Positions 43,930 through 56,514 are shown, counted from the first letter of the stretch. The stretch is 64,000 bases of DNA from Eleusine coracana subsp. coracana (GCA_032690845.1 CM064434.1:9364108-9428107); one strand, 5' to 3'. Translations and numbers: made by a program. Notes: generated from the letters alone by a model not told the origin.

Positions 43930-44400
43930 TGATTGAAGTCAGTCTATAATAGCAAAAAATAAAGCTTAGATATGAGTGATTACAATTCTTAAGGAAGGGT
44001 TACTTAATCATGATTGAAGTCATGGTAACTTAATACTTGGCTACAATTGATGTCATAAAGTCTCGTTCATTCGGTTGTGATTGATGTCACCCGTTTAGAA
44101 CATAATCATTCGGCTGTGATTGAAGTCACCTGCTTGATTCATAAATCACTCATAGGCCACTCGGCCAGAAACTATGTCATTTTGCTATGATTGATGTCAT
44201 AAGCTTACGTTCACTCGGATGTGATTGATGTCGCTCGAGTATATCATATAACACCCGACAATGATTGTTTGGTTTGAGTCATCTACCACTCAACGGTGAT
44301 TGAAGTCACTCAGACTAAGTCATTTATCACTCGGTAATGATTGATGTCATTCTACTGAGTTATTTATCACTCGGATTTGATGATTTGAGCGATTTTTCCT
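43930..44400. repeat. TGATTGA(T/A)GTCA repeat block in G2
   Basis: About nine copies of TGATTGATGTCA or TGATTGAAGTCA with ACTCGG/TTCATTCGG between them. The copy in A is at 47490-47950. No open frame follows the repeat. Confidence 0.75.
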
Positions 44401-45283
44401 TAAAGAGAGCCAACACGACTATTCTTGTTTTGGACTCTTGCATTATTTGCAGTTTCCAAATGATACAAGAGTCGGGGGCTACACATAATTAGGTGCACCT
44501 ACTCGGTGCACCAGTTTATTTCTCGAGGACATTTTCAGATCTTTGAGATTCTTACAAGCTCGCTGATATAAAGTTGAAGCATTATATACGGCACGAACCA
44601 GTCGGGAAGATACTAAAGATTATCATCCAGCTTGCAACACTCTCGGGGGCTTGTCGATGATACATACCATCGGGGTACCTCACATAGAACAAAAGCAAAG
44701 TAGACTCCTACTTGGATATGTATAGTAGACTGACTAAGACTCCACCATGTAACCCTGTCCCGCCGGATATATAAGGAGGGGCAGGGGTCCTCTTCAAGGG
44801 ACAAGTTCTACTAGACAAGCCATATCATTGGACAAGTCGATAATTAGACAAGTTCAATTAGAAAGATCCTATATGGGACATAGATTAGACAGAACTAGAC
44901 ATCATCATCTAGGTCTACCCTTCTCGTCTAGATCTTTAGATCTAGACATATCAATATAAATACCACAGAACACAGGACGTAGGGTTATTATCCTCTGGGA
45001 GGCCCGAACCTGTCTAAATCGGCGTCTTGTGTTACCATCGTCTCTTGATCTCGCGCATACTCCTGTCCTACCTATAAATCCACATAGATGAACTACCCTA
45101 TGTCTATTGCCGAGATTAAGTCTCGACAAGGACGTAGGGTTATTATCCTCTGGGAGGCCCGAACCTGTCTAAATCGGCATCTTGTGTTACCATCGTCTCT
45201 CGATCTCGTGCATACCCCTGTCCTACATATAAATCATCATAGATAAACTACCCTATATCTATTGCTGAGATTAAGTCTCGACA

Positions 45284-48201
45284 TTTGGCGCACTCGATAG
45301 GGGAAGCGCAGACCGGCGTTGAAGCGCACGAGTCGCCGTGTTTTTGAAAGATTTCTTCTTCAAGATCTAATCGCGAGTAGACCAATGTTGAAGCATCGTG
45401 TCATCGCATTAATCATCATGTCTTCATCAAGACAACACCTTCAACAAGGATGACCGCTATTCGGTGACATCATCCATTACGACGATGCTTCCGACAACTT
45501 GATACTTCGACGGATTCCGACGACTCGACGACATCACCGTGACTCAATGGTTTGACTGCTCATGAGCACATGTACATGCCCGGGGGCTACTCCTCCTTCA
45601 CCTGGCCACTCAGCCGCTCAAAGACGTCTTCGATGACTCAACGCATCGGCAATCACCGTGACTCGGTCACTCGGCGATATCGCCTCGACTCAGTCACTCG
45701 GCAACATCGCCTCGACTCGGTCACTCGGTGACATTGCTGCAACACTATGACTCGATGACTACTCAGCTACTCAGCAACCCCGCCAATTACTTGACGCTTT
45801 GGGTTTTCATCCACTCGGCTACTCGACGACGCCTGCAATGACATGGCACTTCGGTCACTCGACCACTCGGCTACACCTTCAATGATTTGGTGTCTCGGTC
45901 AACCACTCCAAGCTTCGATGATCCGGCGACACGATGGCTCGACTTCGACATTCAACCACTCACCAATAACATTAGCACGCTCGGAGACTCATCTTCAACT
46001 CGCCAAATTGCAAAGCTAAGTATCATTATTCTTTCTCGATTTATTTTTTCGAGATTTTGGGCTCATGTCCTTCATACTTTTTTCTAGGACCGCTTATTTC
46101 TGTTTTCTAAGCAGAAGGTCATAGATTTTTTATGAGTAAAGTTGGGCTTTATAATCACTGCTCTTATTTGTGGCTTTATTCATCTTTTTATTGCCTCGGT
46201 TCTTTAATTCTTCGCATTAAACAATCGAGCCAGGGGGCTATTTGTGTATCTATACACGTGTTCTCCCACTTTTTTTGTGAATCTAGTAGTACACATGTCG
46301 GTCGGTGACCTTTCAGTAGTGCATCAGCCCTGACACCATATGACCCATGTCGTTTGTTCTAGTTTCGCCTTTTTGGCTTCTGCCTCGACCAATACATTGC
46401 ATTTTATTCGTGATTTGGTCTTATTTTTAGTCTTACGCCGACTAGTGACTAAGTCATAAAACATTTTTGCTATGTGATAGACTGCCACTTCACTAAACCC
46501 AGAGCCAAAGTTGCGGGAGGTCATGTGTCGATTGGTTCTGATTGCTAGACAAGAATAAATTATGACCGATATTGTAGCAACAGACCAAGCTCCGAGCTCT
46601 TTATATTTGTCTTAAGTATCCTACGGTAGATCGAACCAGTTGCTAATGCGCGAAGATGCTGCTATGCGCCAATCGGTCTACCTACAGGAGAAAAATGGAT
46701 CCACACTTGACTTTTCAGTCGATTGATTTGTTTGGCTTATAAAAATAAGTTTTCAAGCAAACAATGTTAATTATAACTAATTATCCTAATTTCCTTTATT
46801 GTCAAGAACATTTTTGATGGATAGGCGGATACACCACTCAATATAGAGTGATTTCCTCGTCTTCATCGTCGACAATGCCAGCTCCGACCGCTTTCATCGG
46901 TCGGCCATGCTAACATGGACTGTCTTCACCGGTCGGCTTACAGCTCTGACTGCTCTCACCGGTCGGCTTACAGCTCTGACTGCTCTCACCGGTCGGCTAC
47001 ACCAACTCCGACCGCTGCCATCGGTCTACCACATCATATCTGACCGCCACCATCGATCGGCCACATGTGAGACTATTGGCTTCACTCGGTCATCGTGACT
47101 TCGAGTGATTCCTACTTCATCAGCAGTCGACAGCTACAACAACCTTGTCTATCCTCTTCACTTAACCTTATCGTCATGAGTTAAGTACCACTGCCACTCA
47201 GACATGATATTCTGAGTTGAGCGCGACTGTCACTCATAATGATGATTGTCTCGGGGGCTTCTTTGAAGAGAAGCACTTTATATCAAATTTATGGTTGATG
47301 CTATAATATATATGATTTGATGATCATATGACAATGACTAGATGGTCACTCTATCAATATGTGCTTGTTTGAAGAGAAGTGCTTTATCAAAAATGGTTGA
47401 TGCCATAATTATTCAAAGCATGATTTGATGATCATGTCACTATGACTTGATGGTCATATACCTGAAATATCGAGCATCACTCAACTGACTGAAGTCAGTC
47501 TATAATAGTGAAAATAAAGCTCAAAGATATGAGTGATTACAATTCTTAAGGAAAGGTTACTTAATCAAGATTGAAGTCATGGTAACTTAGTACTTGGCTA
47601 CGCTTGATGTCATAAAGCCTCGTTCATTCGGTTGTGATTGAAGTCACCCGTTTAGAACATCATCATTCGGCTGTGATTGAAGTCACCCGTTTTATTCATA
47701 AATCACTCATAGGCCACTTGGCCAAAAACTATGTCATTTGGCTATGATTAATGTCATAAGCTTACATTCACTCGAATGTGATTGATGTCGCTCGAGTATA
47801 TCATATAGCACTCAACAATGATTGAAGTCATTGGTTTGAGTCATCTACCACTCAGCGGTGATTGAAGTCACTCGACTAAGTCATTTATCACTCGGTAATG
47901 ATTGATGTCATTCTACTGAGTTATTTATCACTCAGATTTGATGATTTGAGTGATTTCTCCTTAAAGAGAGCCAACACGACTATTCTTGTTTTGGATTCCT
48001 GCATTATTTGCAGTTTTCAAATGATACAAGAGTCGGGGGCTACACCTTATTAGGTGCACCAGTTGTTTTCTTGAAGACATTTTTGGATCTTTGAGATTCT
48101 CACAAGCTTGCTGATACAAAGCTGAAGCATTCTACATGGCATAAAACAGTCGGGAAGCTACTTAAGACAATCATCAAGCTTGCAAGACTCTCGGGGGCTT
48201 C
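45284..48201 (+). other. Interior of element A: no coding sequence
   Basis: Starts with PBS TTGGCGCACTCGATAGGGG. It matches the G2 interior with small indels, including the ACTCGG block, the ACCGGTCGGCTTACAGCTC tandem at 46930-46990 and the TGATTGAAGTCAC block. I see no protein family signature on either strand. Confidence 0.75.
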
Positions 48202-48630
48202 TGACGATGACCTGTACCCGGGATACCTCACATAGAAGGAAAGTGGAGGTAGACTCCTACTAGGATAAGAGAAGTAGACCGATTAGGACTCCGCCATGTA
48301 ACCCTGTCACCCCGGATATATAAGGAGGTGCAGGGGTCCTCCTCAAAGGATAAGCTGAATTAGATAGATCCCACACGGGACATAGAATAGACACAACTAG
48401 ACATCATCGTTTAGGTCTACCCTCCTCGTCTAGATCCTTAGATCTAGACATATCAATACAAATACAACAGAACACAGGACGTTGGGTTATTATCCTCCGG
48501 GAGGCCCGAACTTGTCTAAATGGGCGTCTTGTGTTACCATCGTCTCTCGATCTCGCGCATACCCCTGTCCTACATATAAATTGTCATAGATGAACTATCC
48601 TATGTCTATTGCTGAGATTTAGTCTCGACA
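48202..48630 (+). repeat. 3' LTR of element A
   Basis: TGACGATGACC...AGTCTCGACA, 429 bp, with TATA box GATATATAAGGAGG near 48317. Followed by the ATAGA duplication. Confidence 0.85.
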
Positions 48631-48805
48631 ATAGAGTTTTACACAAATCAAAATTTAAATTACAAACTAGAGTTTTTATAGTGCGGAAGCAAAAGGGTCC
48701 AACATAAATAAATGGTTCGATAGAATAAGGTACAATTGTTCTCTCATGATGATACACATATGACATCCGGTCATGATAGGTGCTCTACCCAAACCACCGT
48801 TGTAA

Positions 48806-49497
48806 GGACCGAAGGCGTACCAAGAGGGGAGGGGGGTGAATCGGTAAGCCGCTCACGAATCCAAATACTTCAATTTTGCTACTGAAGTCTAACAAGATAA
48901 GTAACCTAAACAGGTCTAGTAGGTCAAGACCCTACACATGCTAGTGTTCATGATATGATAAAGTGTGGAAGCCAATCACACTAGCCTATGCAAGCCACAA
49001 GTCACCCTACTCACTAGAGCACACAAATGCGGAATAGTAAAGAGAGGGTCAAGGAATGCTCATGATTTTTTTCCTGAGGTCTCGGAAGGATGGCGCCTTC
49101 CCCTAATCCTCGTTGGACCACTCCCGCCGGAGTCCCGGTCCCTCCCGCCACCAAGTGGAGTTCTCGCCCACGAGCCCGCAATAACTCCTCGAGTGAATAC
49201 ATGGTGTGCGTCACCGCTGCACAAAGCACAAGCTCGCCTCCCTCGAGAACTTGTCGTGTACAAACATGCGACGGCCTTCACAACCGATCATGATAGGCTC
49301 GATCACCGACACCGAACCAGTCTAGGTCTCACCATAGACCAAGAGTAACTATCTAGATCACACCCTCAAGGACACCCTAGCCTTAGATGTGCAAGATGCT
49401 CAAGCTACTCTTCTCTAGCACTCTCAAGATATGCAATATCTCCTCCTAGTGCTCTCCTCTTTTCCTCTTGGACCTTACCAAATTATCTCAGGTATTT
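48806..49497 (-). repeat. SIRE-A-type LTR fragment, minus orientation, split by G1
   Basis: The reverse complement of 49040-49440 matches 17345-17730 of the SIRE-A LTR. The beginning TGTAAGGACCGAAGG and GAGGGGAGGGGGGTGAAT is the reversed LTR terminus. It resumes after G1 at 61092-61260. The first 230 bp are diverged from SIRE-A, so it is a related subfamily. Minus-strand open frames here (49014-49281) have matching frames in the SIRE-A LTRs but no known domain. Sequence 48631-48805 to the left is unassigned. Confidence 0.75.
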
Positions 49498-49916
49498 TGT
49501 GGGACATATGTACCTAGGATACTTTACCACTCGGCTAATTGGCCGAGTGGGCCGGGGCCTCGGGTATGGTGTATTCGGCCTAGAAGATATTTATTGATAT
49601 ACTTGTTTGAGTAGGCGACAAGTTAGGTGAAGCATATATGTTGGATAGATAGAATCTGTTGTAACCGACTAAAAGATTACCATGTAAATCCCTGCCCTTC
49701 GGATATATAAGGAGGGCAGGGGGCCTTCGGTAAGAGACAGACTCGTATTAGAACCCTAATTCTAGTGCGAACCCTAGCAATACAGTAACACCAAACAGGA
49801 CATAGGATTATTATCCTTCGGGAGGCCTGAACCTGTATAAACCTTGTGTCCTGTGTCCATCAATCTTTCATACTCATACGCATACCTAGATCTACTATCG
49901 AGAATATCTCTCGACA
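49498..49916 (+). repeat. 5' LTR of G1
   Basis: Contains inverted repeat CCACTCGGC-TAATT-GGCCGAGTGG (49527-49550) near the 5' end and TATA box GGATATATAA at 49701-49710. Its 3' half resembles the LTRs of A and G2 (TTATTATCC..CGGGAGGCC..GAACCTGT). Confidence 0.9.
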
Positions 49917-49917
49917 G

Positions 49918-49937
49918 TTGGCGCGCTAGGAAGGGGC
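49918..49937 (+). other. Primer-binding site of G1
   Basis: TTGGCGCGCTAGGAAGGGGC right after the LTR. The same TTGGCRC...AGGKGGGG-type site occurs in G2 and A. I do not assign the tRNA with certainty. Confidence 0.7.
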
Positions 49938-49965
49938 AACATTGAGTATAGCTTCGTCATAATCG

Positions 49966-51940
49966 ATGGCTGTCATCGACATCAAGTTTTGCCTGGGAGA
50001 CAAGATCTACTTTGGCACCATCAGCCTCGTCGCCGATCAGCACGGGAACCTCGTCAAGCAAGAATGCGTGGCCCGCTCGGTCGCTGCCACGGCCGATCAC
50101 AGCAATCCTTGGCAATGCGGCAACAGCTTTCCAGGCGGAAACCCTCTCGAGCGGCAACTCAACGTTGTACGCAACACCCCGATTGACAACCTTGGTCGAT
50201 TCGGGTTACAGTACGGCTCATCACATGGATCAGTCGGACAAAGATCCCAAATTTTTCGATGAATCAAGATTCATAGCAGCAATCGGCCTTGAAAGTGAGT
50301 CGCTCCTGGACTTGATTGAAGAGCCGAGTGATTCAGAGAGTTGTTCCTTGCATTTCCACAAGGTATTCATGGTGGCACCTGCTGCCCAGGGGCAAGCAGA
50401 CGGTGAAACATCGACGGATGCTGCCGCGCGTGGTACCGCACCGCGCGTAGACGGACATGAAACCGACCTCGAAGACGATGATCCAGATGTCACCACTCCT
50501 CCGCTTCGAAGACCGGATGCTCAGCAGAGACCCCGAGTCATGCAAAACCTAGATATAGGAGACCTCACCTTAAAGCTTGATGGTGAAGACGTCTTCAAGA
50601 CCCTACAACACAACATCACGACCACGGCGACCCTCCTTTAAACAATAGAGCCCCTGCTCCAAGTCTCGCTAGAGTTGACACCTCAGGTCAACCAATTGAA
50701 AGCGCACATCAGGACCACGGCTGTACTGGAGATGCATGCGGCACGATCAACCCCGAGTAAATCAGTTTCTGGGGCCGCTAGTTCGGTAACCAGGGAGGAT
50801 AGAAGAGACCGACAACGCTCCAATCGGGAGGGAACCCCGCCTACTATCCCCAGGCGCAGGCCCATTGCAGAGTACCGTGATCGGCATCCAAGTGCCGACC
50901 TGCGCAACGGCATACCACCACGTGATGCGCGGGTCCGACTGGACAACAGATACCAGGAGCATGACGATGTGGCCCGCCGAGAGTACGAAGATGAACGGCG
51001 TCGACGCGGTTATGTTGACTACGAATGTGACAACAGGCGGCAGCCACATAGAGACGATCATTACCATGATCGATGCGACGAGGGCCGCCGCGATGATAGA
51101 TCTTGCCGAGAAGCTGGCCGTGAATGAGAACGGACCTCGGCCATCGACGATTATGACGAGGAGGCTGGCATCCGAGCCTTCACTCGGGAACTTTGAACCG
51201 TTAGCTGGCCGGTCGGCTTCAAGCCAGTCGGCATCGAGAAGTATGACGGCAAGATGGATCCGCGCGACTGGCTTCACGTCTATTCGACAGTCATACGAGC
51301 TCTCAGCGGTGATAGCTTTATCATGGCCAACTACTTGCATGTTTGCCTAGCCCCCATGGCAAGACCCTGGCTCACTAATCTGCCCGACAACTCTATCACC
51401 TCCTGGGCAGATCTCTGTCGGTAGTTCGTGGCCAATTTTCAACCCACCTTCGACAGGCCAGGGAATCACTGGGAACTCGGCCGGGTCAAGCAGCGGGACT
51501 GGGATGCACTTCGAGAGTACATCCAACGCTTCTACCGAGTGAAAAATACCATCCCTAACATCTCGGATGCTTATGTTGTCACCGTCTTCCAGGGAGGACT
51601 CTGCGACGATGATCTGATAAAGAAGATTGGGAGAATGGATGCTGCCGGTGGACTGTCAGCCAAAGAACTATTCACTATGGCCGACAAATATGCTGCCGGC
51701 AATTCGGCTCTATTTCAAGTTCGCCAATAGAAGGAGGTAACCCCAAGGAACCAGTCGGGTCTGTCCAATTACAGCAAGGACGGCGATAGGAAGCGCAAGC
51801 AAGACCGAAGAGTGGCCAACACCGAGCGCCTGACTAGGAGGAAACCAGTCACTCAGGATAACTTTGACAATATGCTTGATGGCCCTTGCCTGCTACATGA
51901 TGGAGCCCACAAAGCCAGGGAATGCTTCAAGCTGAAAACT
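49966..51940 (+). pseudogene. gag: G1 gag
   Basis: The likely start is ATG 49966 (MAVIDIKFCLGDKIYFG). A frameshift near 50200 moves to the frame used for the rest. A Ser/Arg/Asp-rich region (REDRRDRQRSNREG) precedes the Retrotrans_gag core at 51215-51730 (KYDGKMDPRDWLHVY, FVANFQPTFDRPGNHWEL, ELFTMADKYA). Stops are TAA 50639, TGA 51125, a TGA near 51200, TAG 51422 and TAG 51728. A knuckle-like CLLHDGAHKAREC lies at about 51889-51927. The frame then shifts near 51940 into protease. Size and order fit Tat-lineage Gag. Confidence 0.85.
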
Positions 51941-52869
51941 TCGCCCATCACGCCTTGAAGGTCTGCAAAGAACATCCCTGGATCCCCAAGGGTGGTAGAA
52001 AGGACTCGGATAAGGATAACCAAGATAAGGATAAGGAGGACTTCCAAGACCCCGAACGCGAGATCAATTACATCTGTGGCCAGTCTACGACCGACTCGAA
52101 GCGCCAGCAGAAGATCGTCTATAGAGAGGTCCACTCGGTCTCACCAGCGGTACCTCAGTATCTGCGATGGTCAGAGGTTCCAATTACTTTTGATCGGTCC
52201 GACCATCCGGATCACATCCCCAGGCCGGATAAATATCCCTTAGTGCTAACGCCGACTATTAACCGAGTCCAGCTAAATCGGGTATTGGTAGATGGTGGTA
52301 GCAGTTTGGACATCATCTTTGTGAAAACCTTCAAGGAACATGGCATACCCTTGACCGACCTCAAGCCAAGTCGATCGCCATTTCATGGTGTGATTCCGGG
52401 CATGCAAACAGTCCCTCTGGGACAAATCACTCTGCCTGTGACTTTTGGCACCCGAGAGAACTATAGGACGGAGCGCATTACCTTCGAGGTCACCGACCTC
52501 GACTCTACGTATCACGCCATTATAGGGCGACCAGCCATCGCTAAATTCATGGCAGTACCTCATTATCCTTATATGATGATGAAGCTTCCAGGACCAAACG
52601 GAGTCATCTCAATCCACTCGGATGTGCAGACCTCATACGACTGTGACAACGGTAGTTGTGAGTTGACCGAGAAGATAGTTGCAGCATCGGAGCTGGCCGA
52701 GCTGAAGGAAGCGATCACAATGGCGGAGGAGGCCATACATGACCCTGCTCCCAGGAAGGCGCTGAAGACTACGGTACATGCGGACGCCATGGAGTCCAAG
52801 AAGATTAGCCTAGATGATAATGATGTATCCAAGACCACCAATATTGGGGTCAATTTAGGCGATAAATAG
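51922..52869 (+). pseudogene. G1 aspartic protease
   Basis: The active-site motif is VLVDGGSSLDIIF (Asp at 52291-52293). DGGSS is normal for the Tat lineage. IIGRPAIAKF supplies the later conserved block. This is the best preserved part: 315 residues without a stop. Acidic residues 240-300 form the linker to RT. TAG 52867 interrupts the passage into RT. Confidence 0.85.
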
Positions 52870-54900
52870 GAAAGTGCGCTCATCCTTTTTCTTAGAAATA
52901 ATAAAGATATATTTACATGGAAACCTTCTGACATGCCAGGTGTTCCAAGGGAAAAGCCTGAGCACAAACTTCACGTCCGCGAAAACGCTAGGTCGGTAAG
53001 GAAACGGCTTAGACGATTCTCGCAAGACCGAAAGGATGCGATTAGGAAAGAAATTGGCTGACTGCTGGCCGCCGGTTTTATTAAATAAGTTTTCCACCCC
53101 GACTGGTTGGCCAACCCAGTTCTGGTGCGAAAGAAGAATAAGGAGTGGCGAATGTGCGTGGATTACACCGGCCTTAACCAAGCCTGTCCGAAAGATCCGT
53201 TCACCCTCCCATGTATTGATCAAGTGGTCGATTCGACGACTGGATGCGCTCTGTTGTGCTTCTTAGATGCTTATTCAGGGTACCATCAAATTCCCTTAAA
53301 CCAATCCGACCAGCTCAAAACCACATTCGTCACGCCGTTTGGAGCCTTTTGTTACACAACAATGCCTTTTGGCCTGAAAAACGTTGGTGCCACCTACCAG
53401 TGGACTATGCAGTGATGTTTGGACAACGAGATAGGCATGAATGTTGAGGCTTACGTCGATGACGTGGTAGTCAAGACTCGGCTCTCCACCGACTTGATAT
53501 CCTACCTAGATGAAACATCCGGCAACCTTCGAAAATACAACATGAAGCTAAATCCGGAAAAATGTGTCTTTAGGGTCCCATCAGGAAAATTACTTGGTTT
53601 TCTGGTATCACACAGAGGGATTGAAGCTAATCTAGAAAAGGTAAATGCCATATTATGAATGGGACCTCCACATTTGCAAAAAGTCATTCAAAATCTCACT
53701 GGTTGTATGGCGGCGCTCAGTCGATTTGTATCATGACTTGGCGTCCGAGGGTTACCCTTTTTTTGATTACTCAAGAAGCAAGAATCATTCATCTGGAATG
53801 ATCACGCATAGAAAGAAATGGATGATTATAAGGCTTACATTAGTGGTCCTCTAGTCTTAACTCCCCCAGAGCCAAAGGAACCATTACAACTGTACATTTC
53901 CGCAACCAAACACATTATCAGTACTGTGCTGGCGGTGGAACAAGTGGAAGATGGCAAGGCTCAAAAGGTGCAACGACCAATATATTTCGTCAGTGAGGTC
54001 TCATCGAAATCCAAGGTGCGATATTTCCAGCTTCAGAAATTAATTTATGCATTACTGATGACATCCAGGAAGTTGAAGCATTACTTTGAGGATCATCCAA
54101 TTGAGGTCCACACGTCGTTCGGCCTAGACGAATTGTTGCACAACAGAGAAGCCACTGGGAAAATCGCCAAATGGGCTGTCGAGCTCGGATCATATGATAT
54201 CACCTTTAAGTCACGTGACTCGATCAAAGGTCAAGCTTTGTCGAACTTCGTCGCCGTGTGGACAGAATGTGAGTTACCTGCCGACTCACAAGAATTACGC
54301 TATTGGAGAATGGCGTTTGAAGGCTCCTTACAACTGGAAGGTGCCAAAGCAGGAGTCATATTTATATCTCCTGACGGAGCCAAGTTGCGGTACGTTCTTC
54401 GAATGCACTTCCGTGCCTCTAACAACGCCATAGAGTATGAGGCGCTATTACATGGACTTTGGACAGCTATCTCACTCGGCGTCCAAAGGATAAGCGTCTC
54501 TGGTGACTTGGCGCTAGTTATAAATCAAGTAACGAAGGAGTGGTGTTGTTCCCACGAAAGCATGACAGCCTACTGCACCGAAGTTTGGAAACTCAAAGAC
54601 AAGTTTGATGGCATTGAGTATAAACATGTCCTGCGCAAGTATAACAAAGAGGTGGATGAACTAGCCAAACTTGGGTCTAGCAGATCTAAAATACCTGACG
54701 GAGTATTCCTTGATGATCTACATAAGCCATCTGTACTAACCCAGCAAACTATAGAGCAGTCGGCACTAAAGGCGGGGGCAGCATCGCATGTAGCTGTCAT
54801 TGAGGTAGATTCACGCACTCCCTTCATTGAGTATCTGGATCGTGATACACTACCGACCGACAAAGACAAAGCCCTTCGGATTATTCACAAGTCGCGTTCA
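52870..54900 (+). pseudogene. pol: G1 reverse transcriptase with dual RNase H
   Basis: The RT shows CVDYTGLNQACPKDPF, AYSGYHQI and YVDD (53452-53463, intact). TGA 53053 (approximately), TAA 53086 (approximately), TGA 53413 and TGA 53656 interrupt it. Sequence 53660-53810 is degraded. From 53818 one 423-residue frame holds the original RNase H (IYFVSEVSSKSKVRY, KWAVELGSYDI), which is catalytically degenerate throughout the lineage. An added archaeal-like RNase H follows: MAFEGSLQLEGAKAGV, ASNNAIEYEALLHGL, SGDLALVINQV. In the latter the first catalytic Asp (usually FDGS) is Glu (54319-54321). Confidence 0.87.
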
Positions 54901-55945
54901 TATTGTATAGTTGACCATCACCTGTACAAGCAAAGCCCGCATGGGGTACTGATGAAATGCTTATCTCAAGATGAAGGCAGAGCTATTAGGAAACATCCAT
55001 GTTGGCATTTGAGGGGATCACGTAGGCCCATCCACAATCACGGCCAAAGCAATGAGGCAAGGGTTTTATTGGTCGACCGCTGGTGCTAATGCCAAGGAAA
55101 TTGTCCAAAAGTGTGAAGGTTGTTAGTTCTTCGCCCGCTAGATGCACGTACCTGCCACAGAGCTCCAAAATATCCCAATAACTTGACCGTTTTCAGTATA
55201 GGGTTTAGACATTGTCGGACCTTTCATGAAAGCTCAAGGGGATTTTACTTACCTTTTCATAGCAGTGGACATGTTCTCTAAATGGATCGAAGCAAAGCCA
55301 GTCAATAAGATTTTGGCAAAGAAGGCCATCGAGTTTATGACCAAAATAGTCACTCGGTTTGGTGCCCCACAAAAGATCATCACTGACAACAGTACTCAAT
55401 TCACAGCAGAGGAGTTTAATGAGTTTGCGAGACAAGTTGGCTTTAAGATTGGCTATGCCTCGGCTGCCCATCCATAGAGCAATGGCCAGGGTGAGAGGGC
55501 AAACGGCCTCCTGCTTTCTGGAATTAAACCTCGTATATTTGATCGGCTGGAAAAGTACGCTCGATGGTGGGTTCAAGAATTTCCATCTGTGTTGTGGGGA
55601 CTTAGAACCAACGTAAGTCGTGCCACAGGGCACTCCCCTTTTTCTCTGGTTTATGGCTCGGAAGCCATGTTACCAACCGAGATTCTTTTTGCCTCCCCCG
55701 TGTGGCAGCGTATGAAGAAAAAAATCTCCAATGACCATAGGTGTGATGACTTGTTGTTGTTAGAGGAGCAGCAAGATGCCACCTTAATTCGGTCGTCAAA
55801 GTACCAGCAAAGCTTGGAACGTTATCACGACAAAAACGTTCGAACACGGGTTTTTTCTATCGGTGACTTGGTTTTGAAGCAAGTTCAGTCTAAGGCCGGT
55901 AAGCACAAGCTGTCAGCTCCATGGGAAGGACCTTTTATTATATAG
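54900..55945 (+). pseudogene. G1 integrase
   Basis: A frameshift near 54990 separates the HHCC finger from the preceding frame; RQGFYWSTAGANAKEIVQKC and CEGC (55060-55125) belong to it. Five stops occur at about 55013-55200. DDE residues are present: D in GLDIVGPF, D in ITDNSTQF, E in SNGQGERANG (after TAG 55475, likely a former Gln). The C-terminal part includes RATGHSPFSLVYGSEAMLP and GDLVLKQVQ. It ends near 55945. From 55946 to 56514 I see only AT-rich noncoding sequence separating it from the convergent antisense gene. Confidence 0.87.
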
Positions 55946-56514
55946 GAAATCACTCGGCCAGGCGCCTATTGATTGATGAATGAGGACGGGTCGGACCTTC
56001 AAAGTTCCTAGAACGTTTCATAGCTACGTCATTTTTATGCCTAGTATTTATAGTTTATTGTACTTCTATTATTGAATATATATACATAGTGGTCATGATA
56101 TCTGATTTCGCAATTTATGATTTCTGTGAATAATTATTGTTATTGTTTACATCATGGCTCAAATTTTGATACTTGGTATCACCCTAACTCGCGCATGTCG
56201 ACCAAGCGGGTTACTTAGTCCCCAGGGTTCTTGCCGTCTGTTAGGGACCAAGGCAACTCTCCTAATTCGCATATGCTTGACCGAGTGAGTTCTTAGTCTC
56301 CATGATTCATATCGGTTATTGGGAGCGTTGTTTAGAGGGATGACATGAGTTGTGTATTGGTTGTGAGTGCGAGTTCATACAATACATATACAAAGCAGCA
56401 CGACCCAAGAATTCATTACAATACTGGTAATGAATCTGGACCTTAGCAGTCTATCGAACATTAGTTATATTACAGTAATGGAGCTGTAATACAGTATTTA
56501 AGCTTTACAATTCC

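Larger units (their letters stand above)
40953..45128 (+). mobile_element. Element G2: sibling of A, inserted in A's 5' LTR
   Basis: LTRs 40953-41429 and 44652-45128 are both 477 bp and run TGTCGATGATAC...AAGTCTCGACA. The flanks AGGAA (40948-40952) and AGGAC (45129-45133) are a 5-bp duplication with one change. PBS TTGGCACGCCAGGTAGGGG is at 41431 and PPT CTCTCGGGGGC before 44652. The 3.2-kb interior resembles that of A almost end to end and has no retroelement domain. The longest frame (41706-42161, 151 residues) is low-complexity Ser/His/Arg from the repeats. Confidence 0.87.
40674..48630 (+). mobile_element. Element A: non-autonomous gypsy-like LTR element, 5' LTR split by G2
   Basis: Perfect ATAGA duplications flank it. 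The 5' LTR is 40674-40952 plus 45134-45283 (429 bp in total); the 3' LTR is 48202-48630 (429 bp). The PBS is at 45285 and the PPT (CTCGGGGGCTT) just before 48202. The interior (45284-48201, 2.9 kb) has no gag, protease or RT motif in any frame. It carries the same repeat blocks as G2. LTRs share the layout and several phrases of the G1 LTR, so a G1-like element is the likely enzyme donor. Confidence 0.85.

Noticed and set aside
49014..49293. Frames on both strands in the reversed SIRE LTR
   Set aside because: Also present in diverged form in SIRE-A LTRs (17556, 35507); noncoding LTR sequence.
50683..51350. Long frames overlapping G1 gag in other frames
   Set aside because: Shadows of the Arg/Asp-rich gag region; the gag frame is supported by conserved motifs on both sides.
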